Assembly: GCF_000764305.2 (NCBI RefSeq)
Contig: NW_025944791.1
Coordinates: 1 to 64,000, forward strand
Length of the DNA: 64,000 nt
Source of the DNA: Hyalella azteca
Lineage: Eukaryota; Arthropoda; Malacostraca; Amphipoda; Hyalellidae
Direction of reading: 5' to 3'
The position numbers and the translations under genes are program-made. Of this stretch, positions 1 to 12,531 are shown one piece after another. Below the pieces are notes generated by a model that searched no databases, was not told the origin of the DNA, and saw only the letters and a program-made list of their open reading frames with translations. Each line of letters starts with the position of its first letter. Positions within the stretch are counted from its first letter, which is position 1.

Positions 1-127
1 ATGACATGTTTGCGAAGTGCAAACCGCGATTTTTTAATCAAACAAAAATTTATGACATTCGAGCCGCGAGATTTCATACCTACTGAAATTATATGATATT
101 AGAGCCGCGATATTTCAGACAAAAATA
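1..127. repeat. Three degenerate units around a CCGCGA core
   Basis: Three imperfect units of about 40-50 bp follow each other, each carrying a CCGCGA(G/T)ATTT-like core (near 26, 63 and 104). The array may continue left of the window. No coding potential is seen. Confidence 0.35.
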
Positions 128-1920
128 GGACTTTTCCAGACTAGCCGGTGAAGGTGTGTTTTACGATCGGTTCGTAAAGAAGCGTTGATTGGTTCAAAAT
201 CACATAGGCTAAGACCAGGTTCTTTTGAATAACCTATAGAATTGCACCATGCTTGAGGGAGAGTAGATAAAAAACTCTCTGCTTTGTCACTAGGTATGCG
301 CCTGAGCCAGGAGATTTCAGAAACAAGTAGGAAAATATCAATCCTGCTCAGACTCAGACAGCTGTAGTAAAAATTTGAGATGTGCAATTCAGGATGCATT
401 GAGAACTCGTCACTTTGGAGCTACAAGATTTCAGTAATGAGCAAGATGAAAAATTCCAACCCTAAGCCAATATCTAGGTACTATGAAGTCAAACTAATAT
501 ATATTCAAATATTTTTTCAACTTAAAGAAATAGCCTATAAAGAATTTATACTCACAGTGACAGTCGCATCATTGGATTTATATGACTCCATAATTTGGGA
601 AATAACCTCTTTACTCGACAATTTTTGCGGGAATGTAATACCTTCGAATGAATTCATGTGTTTAAACCATCTGGTTAAATGGCAGTACGATTCTATATTG
701 AGGTTTTTTACATTCTCACGAACGACAACATCATGAATGCTTGGGTTAGCAACATCAACCACGTAGCTCTTATGCTCCAGAATAGAGTTAAATTTGCTTA
801 ATATTTCATCTGTGTATAGGCTGTCAGCCATTTTTTATAGCTCAAGACAACGACAGTCAAGAAATAGATTATTTGATGTTTAGAGCGCACCACGCTGTCC
901 ACGCATGGCTCTTAAGTCTTAACAGTTGATAATGATGCAAGCTTGGTTTACTAAAACATGGATGAAAACAACTGGCTTCATTGTAATTCTGTTCCGGTCA
1001 TGAAATTATTATTAAAGCGCGATGCAACATGCGCAGCAATATTTTTTAAATTGCGGACTAAGCGTGATCAAATTTAACTTGATTATATTTATCGTACTTT
1101 TATTCTCCAAATCGCTGGTTCTATCTTGAATTTGAAAATTTTGTTCAGGGAGTCACAGGTAATGATTGAACTATATATGGTTTACCCACGAGAAGTTCCG
1201 CCTTTCAGTTCAGCTTTCTTGTTACGTCACGTGATCGAAAAACGTAAACAAACCCGTCATTCCCATGACGGATTTGTCGACTGGTTTGATCGCCTTTAGA
1301 TGATTACTTAATACTCATGACGTCGCTGAGATCAGTGACATCACAGGCGAACAACGAACTGCATCCGCAAAAATGGGATCCTTATGGGTCAACCTTATAC
1401 TAGTTCAACCATGGACTGTATCGACATTACGCCGAATTGACGAGGACACTCGCCAGCAGACTCCAAGTCGAAGCAAGTGCCCTATCTATACAGCAATACC
1501 CATAACTTCATCAATTTTCAACGGATCTGCATGAAATGTATGACAAGGCTTAATAATAGTTTTGACAATTTGCCAGTCTAGGGATTTTTTTACCAATTTT
1601 TTGTTGCTTTTTTGGGGGGAGGAATTTTTAGGCGAGTACTCTGCTCACAACTCTTTCGATGCTTAACCAATGATCGGAAATGCATGACATTTAAAAGGTG
1701 ACATGACTCATATGAGCAGCGCACTGGTCTGAAAATGTTCGAAAATTCGTCCGCAGCTTAGTTTTCCAAAAACGAAATTTTCAAAATATCTGTTTAGGTC
1801 GGGTTTAGGTAGGTTAGGTTAGAATTAAGCTAGGATAGGTTGCAACATTATGATGTAAAAACAAATTGCTAAACCTAACTAGTCTCTGCTCTAGGTACCT
1901 ACCTATTTCTATTTTAATAT
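128..1920. other. Stretch with no recognised feature
   Basis: AT-rich sequence with stop codons in all frames. The longest ORFs (about 100-118 codons near 380-830 on both strands) overlap each other and show no recognisable motif or exon-like borders. A few TAGGTTAGG-like strings near 1800-1840 are too short and irregular to be a telomeric array. Confidence 0.5.
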
Positions 1921-2190
1921 AATAATGATAATAATAATAATAATAGCGGTTTCAGCGTTTATTAGGCCGTAGGCCTGTCGCCGATTCTTAACATCGCAGA
2001 AAATTCACAGCATTTTGCGGTCTGGAACTCGCAACTCACTGCCATACAATTTTGCTTTGCTCAATCGCCCGGCCTCCTCGCCGATTCTGATTTCTGACCA
2101 GAAACTGTCGCACAGAGCTGGGATCGAACCCGCGCTTCTCTGCGTCAATCTTGGTACTCTGAACTTCAACCATTGGGCCACCCTGCCCAT
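1921..2190 (-). mobile_element. tRNA-derived SINE with (TAT)n tail
   Basis: On the minus strand a pol III promoter is visible. Box A TGGCCCAATGG (complement of 2170-2180) is followed after about 40 nt by a perfect box B GGTTCGATCCC (complement of 2120-2130). Downstream lie a non-tRNA body, a conserved 3' core with the small stem AGGCC-GTA-GGCCT (1964-1976), and a trinucleotide tail of TAT repeats (1921-1946). This order (tRNA head, body, core, simple-repeat tail) is that of a tRNA-derived SINE. It is not a functional tRNA gene, because the expected acceptor-stem halves do not pair. Short ORFs across it on both strands are by-products. Related 3' cores occur at 22271 and 46641 in the same orientation. 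Confidence 0.75.
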
Positions 2191-2303
2191 TGGTTAAACC
2201 ACGGAGCAAAAATTATGTCTCATTAGAAATTTTACTTTATTTTGACTGTCAATTGTAAATAGATTCCAAATAATTTTATAGATAGTACAATTTCACTTCA
2301 GTT

Positions 2304-2522
2304 ATGGGGCTTCGAGCAAGTAAACCGATGCAACTCTCGGAGATTTACGTAGACAGGTTAGTGAAAACCTACGAAGTAAAAGACTCTATAAACGCTAAAA
2401 TCTTGAATGACATTCTAGAAACGTTTACCAGTTACCGTCAACTCATAATAAAAGCAGATACTACATTGTATATTGCCAGATGGAAAAATTTACATTGGTT
2501 TGAAACTGAAAACGAAGGTTGA
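2304..2522 (+). other. Unrecognised 72-codon ORF, possible frameshifted remnant
   Basis: A 72-codon ORF with protein-like composition. Just past its stop an overlapping frame stays open to about 2609, so the two could be one older reading frame broken by a frameshift. I recognise no family, and no convincing splice sites flank it. It could be a mobile-element relic next to the SINE, or chance. Confidence 0.15.
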
Positions 2523-2859
2523 GCTGTCAATTCTCGGAAAGCGAGGAGATATTGCCCTATCTTGCATGAAACGAATTAGCCAAATGGGTACCATTAAAAC
2601 ACATTAGAGGAGTAAGATTTCGCGTTTAACCACGAGAACACACAAATTTTATGATGCGGAAAACAACAAACTATTCATCAATCGACGATGTGCTACATAA
2701 ATTTCTCAAACGTGTGCTGTCCACCAACCTCTTAGGTGTGCAGCTTGACTGCCTTAGTGTGACTGAAGTTCAAGCTCCGCATTTAGTATAATAATAGAAT
2801 AAATTGTAATGGTGTCAGTCGAATACTGTGCACACTTTTTAATATATTATATATTGGAC

Positions 2860-3060
2860 CAAGCGCCTCTTCTAGACGTGCTGGGATTTCAACTGATAGT
2901 TTTGCAGGTTTTGAACCAGAAACTCGCACACCCTCGCCAATTTCGACCAAAAATTTCACACCTAACTGCGGGTTCCAAACCCACAACTCGTTGCTTAAAT
3001 CATGATAACAATGAGTAATTAGTGTAGCTATATTCGTACTATTTTGCGTGGAAAAGCATG
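2860..3060 (-). mobile_element. Diverged second SINE copy (candidate)
   Basis: On the minus strand a degenerate box B-like string (GGTTTGGAACCC) is followed by a body resembling the SINE at 1921-2190. Both share the order TTT-TGGTC, then AAT, then GGCGAGG at similar spacing. Box A cannot be placed with confidence. The 143-codon minus-strand ORF across it is not treated as a gene. Confidence 0.35.
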
Positions 3061-6000
3061 CTAGAAGGGATTGTAATTCGCAGTACCTTAACAAGATTTT
3101 CCGATCAAAGCTCAGTTTGCATTTTACGCTCGTGGTCGGGCCTTCATGACTATATGAATAGATTGCGTTACTCCGCATAAGCCGCACACACTCCACACAA
3201 GTATGTAAATACAAAAGTCATAAATGTTTTATAAGGTGTAAAGGTTGCAAAATTTTCGGGATAAGAAGCGTTTCATCTGATTTACGACTGGAGTTAGGAC
3301 AGAGCGGATTCCTTTCGTCTTAGTTTAGGAGTCCCAAATGAACCAACCAAGCCTGTTCATTGTCCGTCTCGCGGTTGTGAATTGATTCACCACCGCGCTC
3401 GCACGCTCGCAAATGAGATAAATCTTTGCCAAAAGGTATATCCCGCAATTTTTCATCCTGTTTCGAAAATCTTCGGGAATATCAGAAAATGTGGAAAAAA
3501 TTACACGAGCATATCTGCAGTATCGTTGATGAAACCTTTTGTTCGTTAACGTTCATGAATCGTTTGACTTATATACTTTGTTGGGATGTATAATGGTTTT
3601 ACAATTCATTCTCTGCTATTCGATAATCCAAATATATGACGATCAGCCTGAGAGCCTCAATATAATAGATATACAGGGCATGTCACCAACTCGTTACCAA
3701 CGAATGTGCAGAAAGGTGGAGTGCAAATCCTTTATAAAACAGTTCCTCTGGAGTCGCTGTTGATTGGATGAGAAGACACTAAAATTATCCAGTAGTCAAT
3801 GCACTGGCGGATTGTGGTCGGACATATCTGAAGAGTGGGAAGAGATGGGAAGAGTACATTTTACAATTAGTACACGCTCAACAGAGAAACTGCAAGATCT
3901 GTGAACTAAACATGAATTTCACGCCATAATCTTATAATCCACGCTATGCAACAACAGACTTAGCAGCTCTGTGAATAAGGGCCATCCATGATCCTGTCTC
4001 GACTCCATGCTGCCGAACCTCTTCATGTCATTGCTGTACTTCTTTTCCACGTCAAGTTTTTGGCATTCGATAATAAATATTCTAAATAACACTTCACAGA
4101 TAGAATTCTGGGCAGTGTCCCACTAGTTATCAATAAGCTTCCTAACGTGCTTTCGCCTGTTAGGCTATCGATGTAATGCATATATGACAGAAGGAGAAGG
4201 AACATCACCCTACGGTCTTTCGTGATCAAAAATAAATTTTTATTATTGTTGAATTTTCACATAGCTTTTTCTTATATGAAGTAAAAATTTATGACAGTTT
4301 CTGCATTTTATCAGGCCAAGCTGTTGAATAAGAGCATTAATGTTGTTTCCTATCGAAAAAGTTTGCTTTAGGACCCAATCGACGTATGGAGAGCTGTGAA
4401 ACAATGTAATCTAATCTCTAAGATGAAATATTTGCTTCCTCCTATTATTTTTAAGGTTATTTTGAGACGGTCTACTCGGGTTATACGTTATATTATTCTA
4501 ATTTCTGCTCGTTTCTGCACCTTGAGCAGTATCTTAATTGCAACATGTTTGTGAATGTATATGGAAATATGCCGTTCATAAACAGTACGTTTTTTATTTA
4601 GTTTTTTTTGTCATTACCAATTACTTTGGACTTGCTATAAAGTGGCAATAAAGTTTACTCCTGAGGGTCTAATTGTATTTTTACTCTATCTTCGCTGCAT
4701 TTTTTCAAAATGAATCCTTACATTGGCGATGTACTCTATCAATTTGTACGTATATGCTCTTTTCTGGTCAACATTTACGGTCGAGGGAAAAAGAGTCGTA
4801 TTATCTTATCTGAAATTTTTCCAATCTGTAGATTAGCTAACCGCCTAACATGGAGGGGGCAACAAGATTTATTTTTCCATTATGATGTTCGTTTTGGCTC
4901 ATCCTTTGTGTGGTTAAACACCCACAATTGAGGATACAACTCGTCTTTATTTATTGATTGTTTTTTGCTGCATCTCTAAGCTTGCAGTCGACCTTTGCCC
5001 AGACTCCATCGCAACGGAGCGATAGCGCGGAATACTAAATTACTCCGCGACGATAATAGAGACTTGAGCATTTCCCTGTAATACGCGACTCAGCTTCTTT
5101 ACGTCCACGTTGCACATGCTTTTATCCAAACAGAAATAACATAAAACTAAAAGTGATCAGTAATGGCAGGAAACCGCCTCGTGATGGATAGCCCCACGAA
5201 AAGCTACTCTGTTATACTCATCGATAATTAGAAACAAGAGTCCTGGAACTCTCGAAACCTAAGATGACGCCTCCAATGATTTATTAACGTCCTTGATCTA
5301 CAATTATTGTGCTGCCTTAGATTCTGAGAACAAAGTCACTTAGGTTGATATAATTTACGCGGTCCTATGAAAATTGAGACAAACTAATTTCCTCTGACAT
5401 GAAAAAAGTTTTGGCTTCTTTGCTTTTTCGTTACTTCGCAAAATTGTTATGAAATTGATCAAGACTTAGCATGAGTGTGGACTAGAATTATTCGTTCCCC
5501 TTTGCTGCAATTATTTCTCGGCAATAAATGAAAACAAACAAGAAGAATTTCAATAGCCACGGAGAAGCGGAGAGGATCATTTCTCGTTTTAATGTAGGTG
5601 TCTATAAAAATGCCAATATCCCTTCACAAGATAAAAGCATGATTTTCGTTGCACATAAGTCAAATTTCGACATATTTTTAAAACAATAATTTCTTGAATT
5701 GAAAGTGAGCATTTTGTGTTGTTCAGCACAAGTAATTCGACAACAATTATAACTACCATTGAATAAATAATTTTAATACATTTTACTAGTATTTAATTGG
5801 TTAATTGCATCCACTGTCCCTGGGCAACGTTGTGTAATTCGTCTCCTCATGAATATTAAGTGTAGCTGTGGTGGCCCAACAGCGGGAGCTGCCATGAATA
5901 ATGCTTTGTTTTAGAGCGTCTCGCTTGTGTAAGATATTCTAAACGAGCCGAAATTGCCAGGTAAGAAGTGGAGATTTAATATATTAGTGGGCGTCACAAG

Positions 6001-8090
6001 CCTTCATTTGCAGTAGTTAAGAGACTCGAATACTCAAGCCGCAAAGTCGTTGGCCCTGTAAATCAAATTGTTTTACTTCTAGTGTTACTTCAAGAGTCAC
6101 CGGCAGCACGAGCTACCTGCTTGATCTTGCCTTCGGCTATCCTTGTTATCCCACTCATGCTCGATTTATCTGGAGTTTAGGTAGGAATAGCATTGGGAAA
6201 GGTGGACAAAAAGCAGGGTTGAAAGAGTTTCCTGCCTCATGATCGCTTGTTGCAGTTCAGTTCTGATAACGAGATAAACTCCTCAGATATTTTTGTAAGC
6301 ATCGAATAGAGAAACGGATTATTATACGGCATTAATTACGTTTTATTTTTACCTGCAGCTTGCTTGTTATTTTCAAGAAGGGGTCGGTATGTTAAATCTG
6401 CTCTATTGTTGAGGTCCTAAAATTCATCGAAAGTCCATTGCAGAATAATTAATTTATAAGTGGACTACCTATTCAACAAAAAATTGTTGCGAATTCTTGG
6501 AAATGGAACATGGAAAATGATTGGAGGAGACACATCATCATTACTGTTGTATTACTTCTGTGTTTTAAGAGCTTATATCTATGTAAAATTTCTTCACTTT
6601 ATACATATTATTAAGCATCCTCTTGAAGTGACGAGCTTCGAGTGGGCCTCCCACAGAAATATTTCTTATAAATTTTTCGTTCCAGAGAGCGCGGGTAACC
6701 TCGCTCACGTCTGGGATTGCAGGTCTGGTTTACAACTTGAATTGGGATAGAATGATGGATGCCCTATAAGTAACTTACTTATCCCTGGGGGATATTTTAT
6801 CCATTATGTATGATGGTTAGGATGATAATAGTGTAATTTTATTCTTTATAATTGCAGAGTCAGGAAGAGGCTGGTAAAGGAGAGAATTTTACTAATTAAT
6901 TTCACCGTTAATCTCACTAATGTCTCATCTATTTTGCACGCTTCAGGTTGTCTTTCAGGCAAAATTTCACATTGCATTCTCCTGTTAAAATCTGACATGA
7001 ACAATAATTATTATTTTTTGGTTTAATTGCAAAAAAATCGTTCTAAATGTGCAATTTATTTGCAAGATTTGTTAAGAAATCTTTGACAATTTTGTTAATG
7101 AAGAGATATATTCAATCATGAGGTCGTCTCTTCCATCCACCACAAATACGATAGGTAATTATCTGTCACTCCAACCGTGACTCAAACTAAGAGCAAAATT
7201 ACAGGCTCATGCTACCAAAAATCTCATTTTCAATCTGAAATTCGCATGCAAATTTCTTTACTCGGTGTCTTTGCGAGGCGATAAATAAAGCACCGCAAAT
7301 TTGATCGTGTCTGTGAGAAATTTGGCTTCAAAAGAAAAATAACAGGTGCAAAGTTGGCGCGTGAAATTGAATCAGTTACTCCATTCGTAGTCACATTAAG
7401 GAAATTAGCGGCCAGAGAAATCATTTTGGCTTGCATTTTCAAAATAAATAGGTACTCTTCGCATGTTTATTGACTGGGAAGGACTAATCAATATTGAGAC
7501 TCGCATCGATCATTCGTAGACTGTTAATAATCCCTGACAATTAAAAGGGTAAATAATGCCATCAGTTTCTACAAGTCAATCTCATGATCGATCAAAAAGC
7601 TGAAGGCATTGTTGTGAATTTAGCAAAGATTATGAACAACCCGCCTGTATCTTGTCATTGCTAAGTGATCCACCACAGAGCGAGGCTCCGAAACCTGAGG
7701 CCGGAGTTAGAAGTGCTAAGGAAATACACGGTTTATTCATTTGTATTCTCGTATCTGTCATTTGTTTATTATTATAGTTATTTATTAAAAGTTTGGGGAA
7801 ACCAGAATTTGTTTGCTTATTTATTGAATAGACCCCAACATAATCTGCAGCTATGGCAGTTACCAGGCGGTCAGTGCAGTGAAATATCGGCAATCATGAT
7901 GTCTGTTAATAATAATAATAATAATTTCGTATGTCGGCAATAATTTTTGTCTGTTATGTCAATCAACTGTTAGATAATTATAATTTAACAAAGAATGACT
8001 TGACCGTGAATTAAATCAGTTTCCGTTAGGGATAAAAATCTAATTTATCAATAATTTATTTTGAGCTGGACCATTCAACCGGCCTCGTAG
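3061..8090. other. 5-kb stretch with no recognised gene
   Basis: AT-rich, with only short ORFs (under 100 codons) without motifs or plausible splice borders. The one notable point is that 6820-6838 is the genomic source of a 19-bp fragment misassembled at 9482-9500. Confidence 0.5.
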
Positions 8091-8114
8091 AACACGAAAA
8101 TACGATACGACTTT

Positions 8115-8260
8115 CATAGAACACGGGCTTACGACCATCGTTAAACAAGGACTTACGACCATCGTAGAACACGGGCTTACGACCATCGTTAAACAAGGAC
8201 TTACGACCATCGTATAACATGGGCTTGCGACCATCGTTAAACAAGGACTTACGACCATCG
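8115..8260. repeat. 24-bp minisatellite with alternating units
   Basis: Tandem 24-bp units share the string ACGACCATCG (at 8131, 8155, 8179, 8203, 8227 and 8251). Two variants alternate, one with GTAGAACACGGGCTT-like and one with GTTAAACAAGGACTT-like remainder, giving a 48-bp higher-order unit. Because 24 is a multiple of three, two minus-strand frames stay open (100 and 84 codons); these are products of the repeat. Confidence 0.9.
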
Positions 8261-8262
8261 TA

Positions 8263-9330
8263 ACATGCGGCGTATAGAAATGCATGCTCAAGTTTGCAAG
8301 CGGAAAGCACGCATATTTTTGGAGTCGATAAATAATTCTCATTCAGAATGCAGTCGAAATTTATTTTGCTTCGGGAAGTAAAATTTTTTTATTTGCTTGC
8401 ATAACTCAATGAAATTAAACTACCCGAGATGCTCGATCACGTCTCGATTTAGTTCTAAAAACCTACCTCGATTTTTGCTCGCTCGTCGGTATTTGATAAA
8501 CATGGAGTAATTTTTATTTCGGCGTTTACTAATTGAAAACTGAAATATCGCTGATATGAGTGTATTATCAGAGCTCTGCTGATATTGAATTTATATAAAA
8601 AACATTAGCATTTATTATTTCGGCACTGTAAGTGAGGCACAAGATATAGAGACAGAAAACCGCAATTAGGTTAGAGCCTTAGTGGAGAAACATTCTCATA
8701 ATCATTAATGAATTTCGAGTAATTTGTTGACGAATTTGTGATAGGCCTATAGAGTTTGTGATCTAATATGGATTTGATGAGGAATATATTAATGATCTTA
8801 TCTAATCATATTAGTTCAAAGTTACTCGTTTATTCAAGCTATTTAAAGCAACAATTATGTAGCAATTCCCCTTCATAAACGAGCTATTTCAAATGATTTT
8901 ATCTCAGAACTTATTTCTGTTGAGCATTTGGCATGTAACAGAAACCGAGTTTGGTTCTGACTTGATCTCCATTACGATAATTTTGACCATGGGAAATGTA
9001 GCTCCGTCTCATCTGACTATAAGTAAATTCAACTTTGTTTCTAAATAACGTTCCATCATGCTCTTGATATCACAATTAAGAATAAAAATACTGTGAGAAA
9101 TTTGTTTTCGTGCCCCATCGCATATAATAAGAGATATCATTGAAACGATCATTGAAGACACTAAGCAGAAAAGTTGCATTGCAAATTGTTGTATTTGTAT
9201 GTGTTGTGGGCAGCCGACGCGCAGGCAAACCGTCTGTTGCCATGCCGGCGTATGCGACTGTTGCCAAGCCTGGACCGCTGCGCACGCGGCGCCCTCTGCC
9301 GCCCACCACACACGCTGCCGCTAGGGGGCG
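8263..9330. other. No recognised gene; GC-rich patch at its right end
   Basis: 8263-9220 is ordinary AT-rich sequence. About 9220-9335 is abruptly GC- and CpG-rich and runs into the adjacent tandem array. I see no gene or RNA in it. Overlapping ORFs here include translated adapter sequence and should be ignored. Confidence 0.5.
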
Positions 9331-9334
9331 GGGC

Positions 9335-9604
9335 GATACGAGCAAACAGCCTGAGTTACTTGGGACGATACGAGCACACAACATGAGTTACTTGGGGACG
9401 ATACGAGCACACAACATGAGTTACTTGGGGACGATACGAGCACCTGTCTCTTATACACATCTAGATGTGTATAAGAGACAGGGATGATAATAGTGTAATT
9501 NGTTACTTGGGGACGATACGAGCAAACAACCTGAGTTACTTGGGGACGATACGAGCAAACAACCTGAGTTACTTGGGGACGATACGAGCAAACAACCTGA
9601 GTTA
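9335..9604. repeat. 33-bp minisatellite interrupted by adapter sequence
   Basis: Tandem units of 33 bp centred on GAGTTACTTGGGGACGATAC (near 9353, 9385 and 9418, then again from 9502). Units left of the interruption mostly carry ACACAACATGAG and units to the right carry AAACAACCTGAG. The block 9444-9501 is foreign to the array (see the next entry), so the true copy number is unknown. Confidence 0.85.
9444..9501. other. Tn5/Nextera mate-pair junction adapter (assembly artefact)
   Basis: 9444-9462 is CTGTCTCTTATACACATCT, the 19-bp Tn5 mosaic end used in Nextera libraries. It is followed immediately by its exact reverse complement at 9463-9481. Back-to-back mosaic ends are the circularisation junction of a mate-pair library. 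The next 19 bases (9482-9500) are identical to 6820-6838 of this window, about 2.65 kb away, which is a typical mate-pair distance. An N follows at 9501. This is an untrimmed read used in gap filling, not biology. ORFs crossing it contain the tell-tale peptide VSYTHLDVYKRQ. Confidence 0.97.
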
Positions 9605-9605
9605 T

Positions 9606-10820
9606 TAACACTCATCGTTCGTCAAACCTCTTTCGGCGTTGAGGTGTTCTCCCAATCTACATGAGTTTCCCATTGTTTCTCCACATGTAAAACTGGGTCT
9701 TTCTTGGTATCGCCTACAGTTTAAAATAGTAGTTTCAAATGAAAAATTATAAACTTGCCAAGAAACTACTGTAAGTCCTGCTAAGCATCAACATTTAATT
9801 TAGAGCGCAACAACTTAACGCCAATTTTTATCGTGATTTTTTGGATTAACTGCCATGTTGTATGAGGTCGGAGAGTGCGCTCTGACCGTTCAATTGGAAG
9901 CAGAATTTTCCAAGACGCAACTTATTTACAGTTATTTTGAGACGTGCTGATTGAGGCATTGAAATTTGCCTGATGCACATCACTCAATGCAAAGCTATGC
10001 CATCAAAACTCCATTTCGTAGGCGTCATACTTGCACGTTCTCTTGCATACTCAACGAGACGCAGTCATCTTGACTTCATTACCTAGGCGTCATACATGTA
10101 CGATCACATGCACTCACTCACGTAGGATCATTACTAGCGCTCATTATGACATCGATAAGCACATTTTGTGTTTTTTTTTTCAGGTACTAACGCCAGATGA
10201 GTACAGGCCTGGCTACCTTCAACTTAATGATTCGCCCTTGCATGTATTCATATGTTTATCATTAACTAATGAATGAACCATGTATCTAGCCTTCAAAAAT
10301 ATTTTCCAATTCGCAATTATTATGATAGTTGTTTAATAAGTAAGCTTATTGGTGTTGTCTCCATAGTACTTATCATTTATATGACCTATAGTAAGTAGCA
10401 AAACTCCTACGTACCTACTCTGGCGTCGCGGGTAAGTTGAAGTGTATAAATGTCCCTTCAGTTCATTGCAGGAATAATTATGAAACAATATAATAAAATT
10501 AAGTAGCTTATTAAACATTTAGTGCATTAAAGATTGCGAAGATAAAACCACATAATTATTATGTTAACTTGTCTTGCCTAGATGTTTGCACTGCATGGGC
10601 AGTACAATGCACTACATCAACATATTTCTCAACTATTATGCACCAATTGAGATCTAGGTCATATAATCACCATATTGTAATTTCAGAGTGAAATTTAACT
10701 ACAGCCGATAATGAAATAGCTTTAATTCCACAATTTTGATATTAGGATGTAACCGCTTTAGCTCCCTTGTGAGCTACCTCGCCAAGTTATTATAGGCTGT
10801 GCTAGGCTGAAGTAAAAATT
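9606..10820. other. No recognised gene; degenerate repeat near 10020-10130
   Basis: AT-rich. Between about 10020 and 10130 the string AGGCGTCATAC followed by a CACG/GATCAC-type segment occurs twice at a spacing of roughly 70 bp. Nothing else is recognisable. Confidence 0.45.
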
Positions 10821-10978
10821 AGTCCCTGGGCCATACTTTCAAAATTCGCTAAGTGAACGTAAGTACTTACGCTCTATTTTCTCGTCTATGATTGGTGGAT
10901 TTTGCTTGAAAGGCCGTCAATGATTGGCTGATGAACTTACGATCTCTTAACTTTTTTTGAAAGTATTGGCCCCGGACT
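10821..10978. mobile_element. 158-bp palindromic MITE-like element
   Basis: The ends are inverted repeats. The left arm AGTCCCTGGGCCATACTTTC matches the reverse complement of the right end (AGTCCGGGGCCAATACTTTC) with one gap and few changes. The complementarity continues inward through runs of A/T and CGTAAGT/ACTTACG strings, so most of the element could fold into one hairpin. No clear target-site duplication is seen and no protein is encoded, as expected of a MITE. Confidence 0.6.
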
Positions 10979-12299
10979 GTTCGAGCGAAAAACATTGTAC
11001 TCTTCTTCTCAAAGCTATTCTTAGATAAATTGTAAAACTAATCGCTCAGTGGGAGGCCAAATTTTAGTTCAAATAACAGGACAGGCGAAGATGACGCTTT
11101 AAATTAAAGACCTGCTCCAATGAGAAGACTTCCTTTTGCCTGATCTATGCCCCGCGATTAGCTCCAGAACTCTGCAGCTAACAATTACAGACACATTCAT
11201 CAGGTGATAATATAAATAATGACCTCTCGCACGTCCTAATTTTCGCTGTCTTTGGGTAAAGTGAATGTAGGGAGGAATTGGTGTATGAATGAATTGCTAG
11301 AATAATTGGGCCATTTATCGCATGAGCGTAACATATATGGAACTGAGATGCATGGTTTATTAATAAGTATATAATTCAACGCCCCAAAGCTGATTAAAAA
11401 TTTTTAAGACAGGCTTATTCTCATTATTATTCACATGTACTATCATACATTCAGCTTAGGTACCAACATGCACTTTCATGCTGCAATAATCATAGCATCA
11501 GTTTGCGAATAAACTAGACATATCTTGTTACAACTCAACTTAATTTCATCTGCGCATCAGTTCTACTAATTAAACTGTACTAACTCATTACTGATTTCAG
11601 CATTTCTTTGTACTTATGATCTCTTTTCTTTTCGCTTCGTAGTAAACAGCTTTATTCATGTTCAGGATAATAGAGTAGCGGAAATGACATCTACTGGATG
11701 CACGCAATGGCAGTTCAAGTTTGTCCCTTATTTAAAAACGAACGCTTTAAGTACACAGAATTATGCATTGCACAGCTACTTACCTACTTGCTTGAGAATA
11801 TAGCCCAAACAAAATTCATTGAAGCAAATATCCAATTTGACAACGATTTAATTTCTAGTCAAAGCATTTATCGAATTGCTGGCAATGAAATTAAATAATA
11901 CACATTTACGTAGATATTTATATTGACTTTGAAATATTTTATCAATCCAGCCGCAATAATGTGAATACAACATTGAAGTATGGTGTGCAAATATATTACG
12001 CTTGTAATTATGAGTCGCTTCAGGTAAGTCGAGGAAAAACCTTCCCAATTCGCTTCTATTCCAAAGCGTTGTATTTTGTTAAGGTGCGAGCCATGGGCCT
12101 GCAAACATTGACTTACACGAGTGAAATTCAAAATTGGGTCGTAATTCAAAATGAGATATTGCTTATTAAAAGAATTCCGGGACGTTCACAACCTTCCATT
12201 TGTCTAACGAAGATTTATACGGCGAATAAACACGTTAGTTTAATTTATCGCCACGAGTTTCTCGTATTTATTTCAAAAGCTTTTTACTCGTTATAGTCA
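10979..12299. other. Stretch with no recognised feature
   Basis: AT-rich. ORFs of 66-111 codons on both strands around 11700-12296 overlap one another. None has a recognisable domain, signal peptide or splice context. Confidence 0.45.
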
Positions 12300-12531
12300 G
12301 ACAAATCCTCACTCTACGCAATAATATTTCTACCAAAGCAGAAACCCGTTACGATGAACCATCGCTATACGCGTCATACTATTCCTACCAAAGCAGCAAC
12401 GCATTATAGTAAAACCTCACTCTATATACGTCATATAGGAATACTATAGTATTCCTACCAAAGAAGCAAACCCCATACGACGAACTCTCGCTATACTAGA
12501 AGGTTAATTCCTACCAAAGCAGCAACGTTTC
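12300..12531. repeat. 57-70-bp degenerate tandem repeat, four units
   Basis: The string ATTCCTACCAAAGCAGCAAC or close variants occurs near 12325, 12380, 12450 and 12507, separated by related CTCGCTATAC/CTCACTATA-type spacers. Confidence 0.75.

Noticed and set aside
1795..1845. TAGGTTAGG strings as telomeric (TTAGG)n repeat
   Set aside because: Only two or three irregular units, not an array.
2015..2197. 60- and 61-codon ORFs on both strands
   Set aside because: They lie inside the tRNA-derived SINE and include its promoter boxes.
9140..9611. ORFs of 115 (plus) and 96 (minus) codons
   Set aside because: They run through translated sequencing adapter (VSYTHLDVYKRQ) and a tandem repeat.
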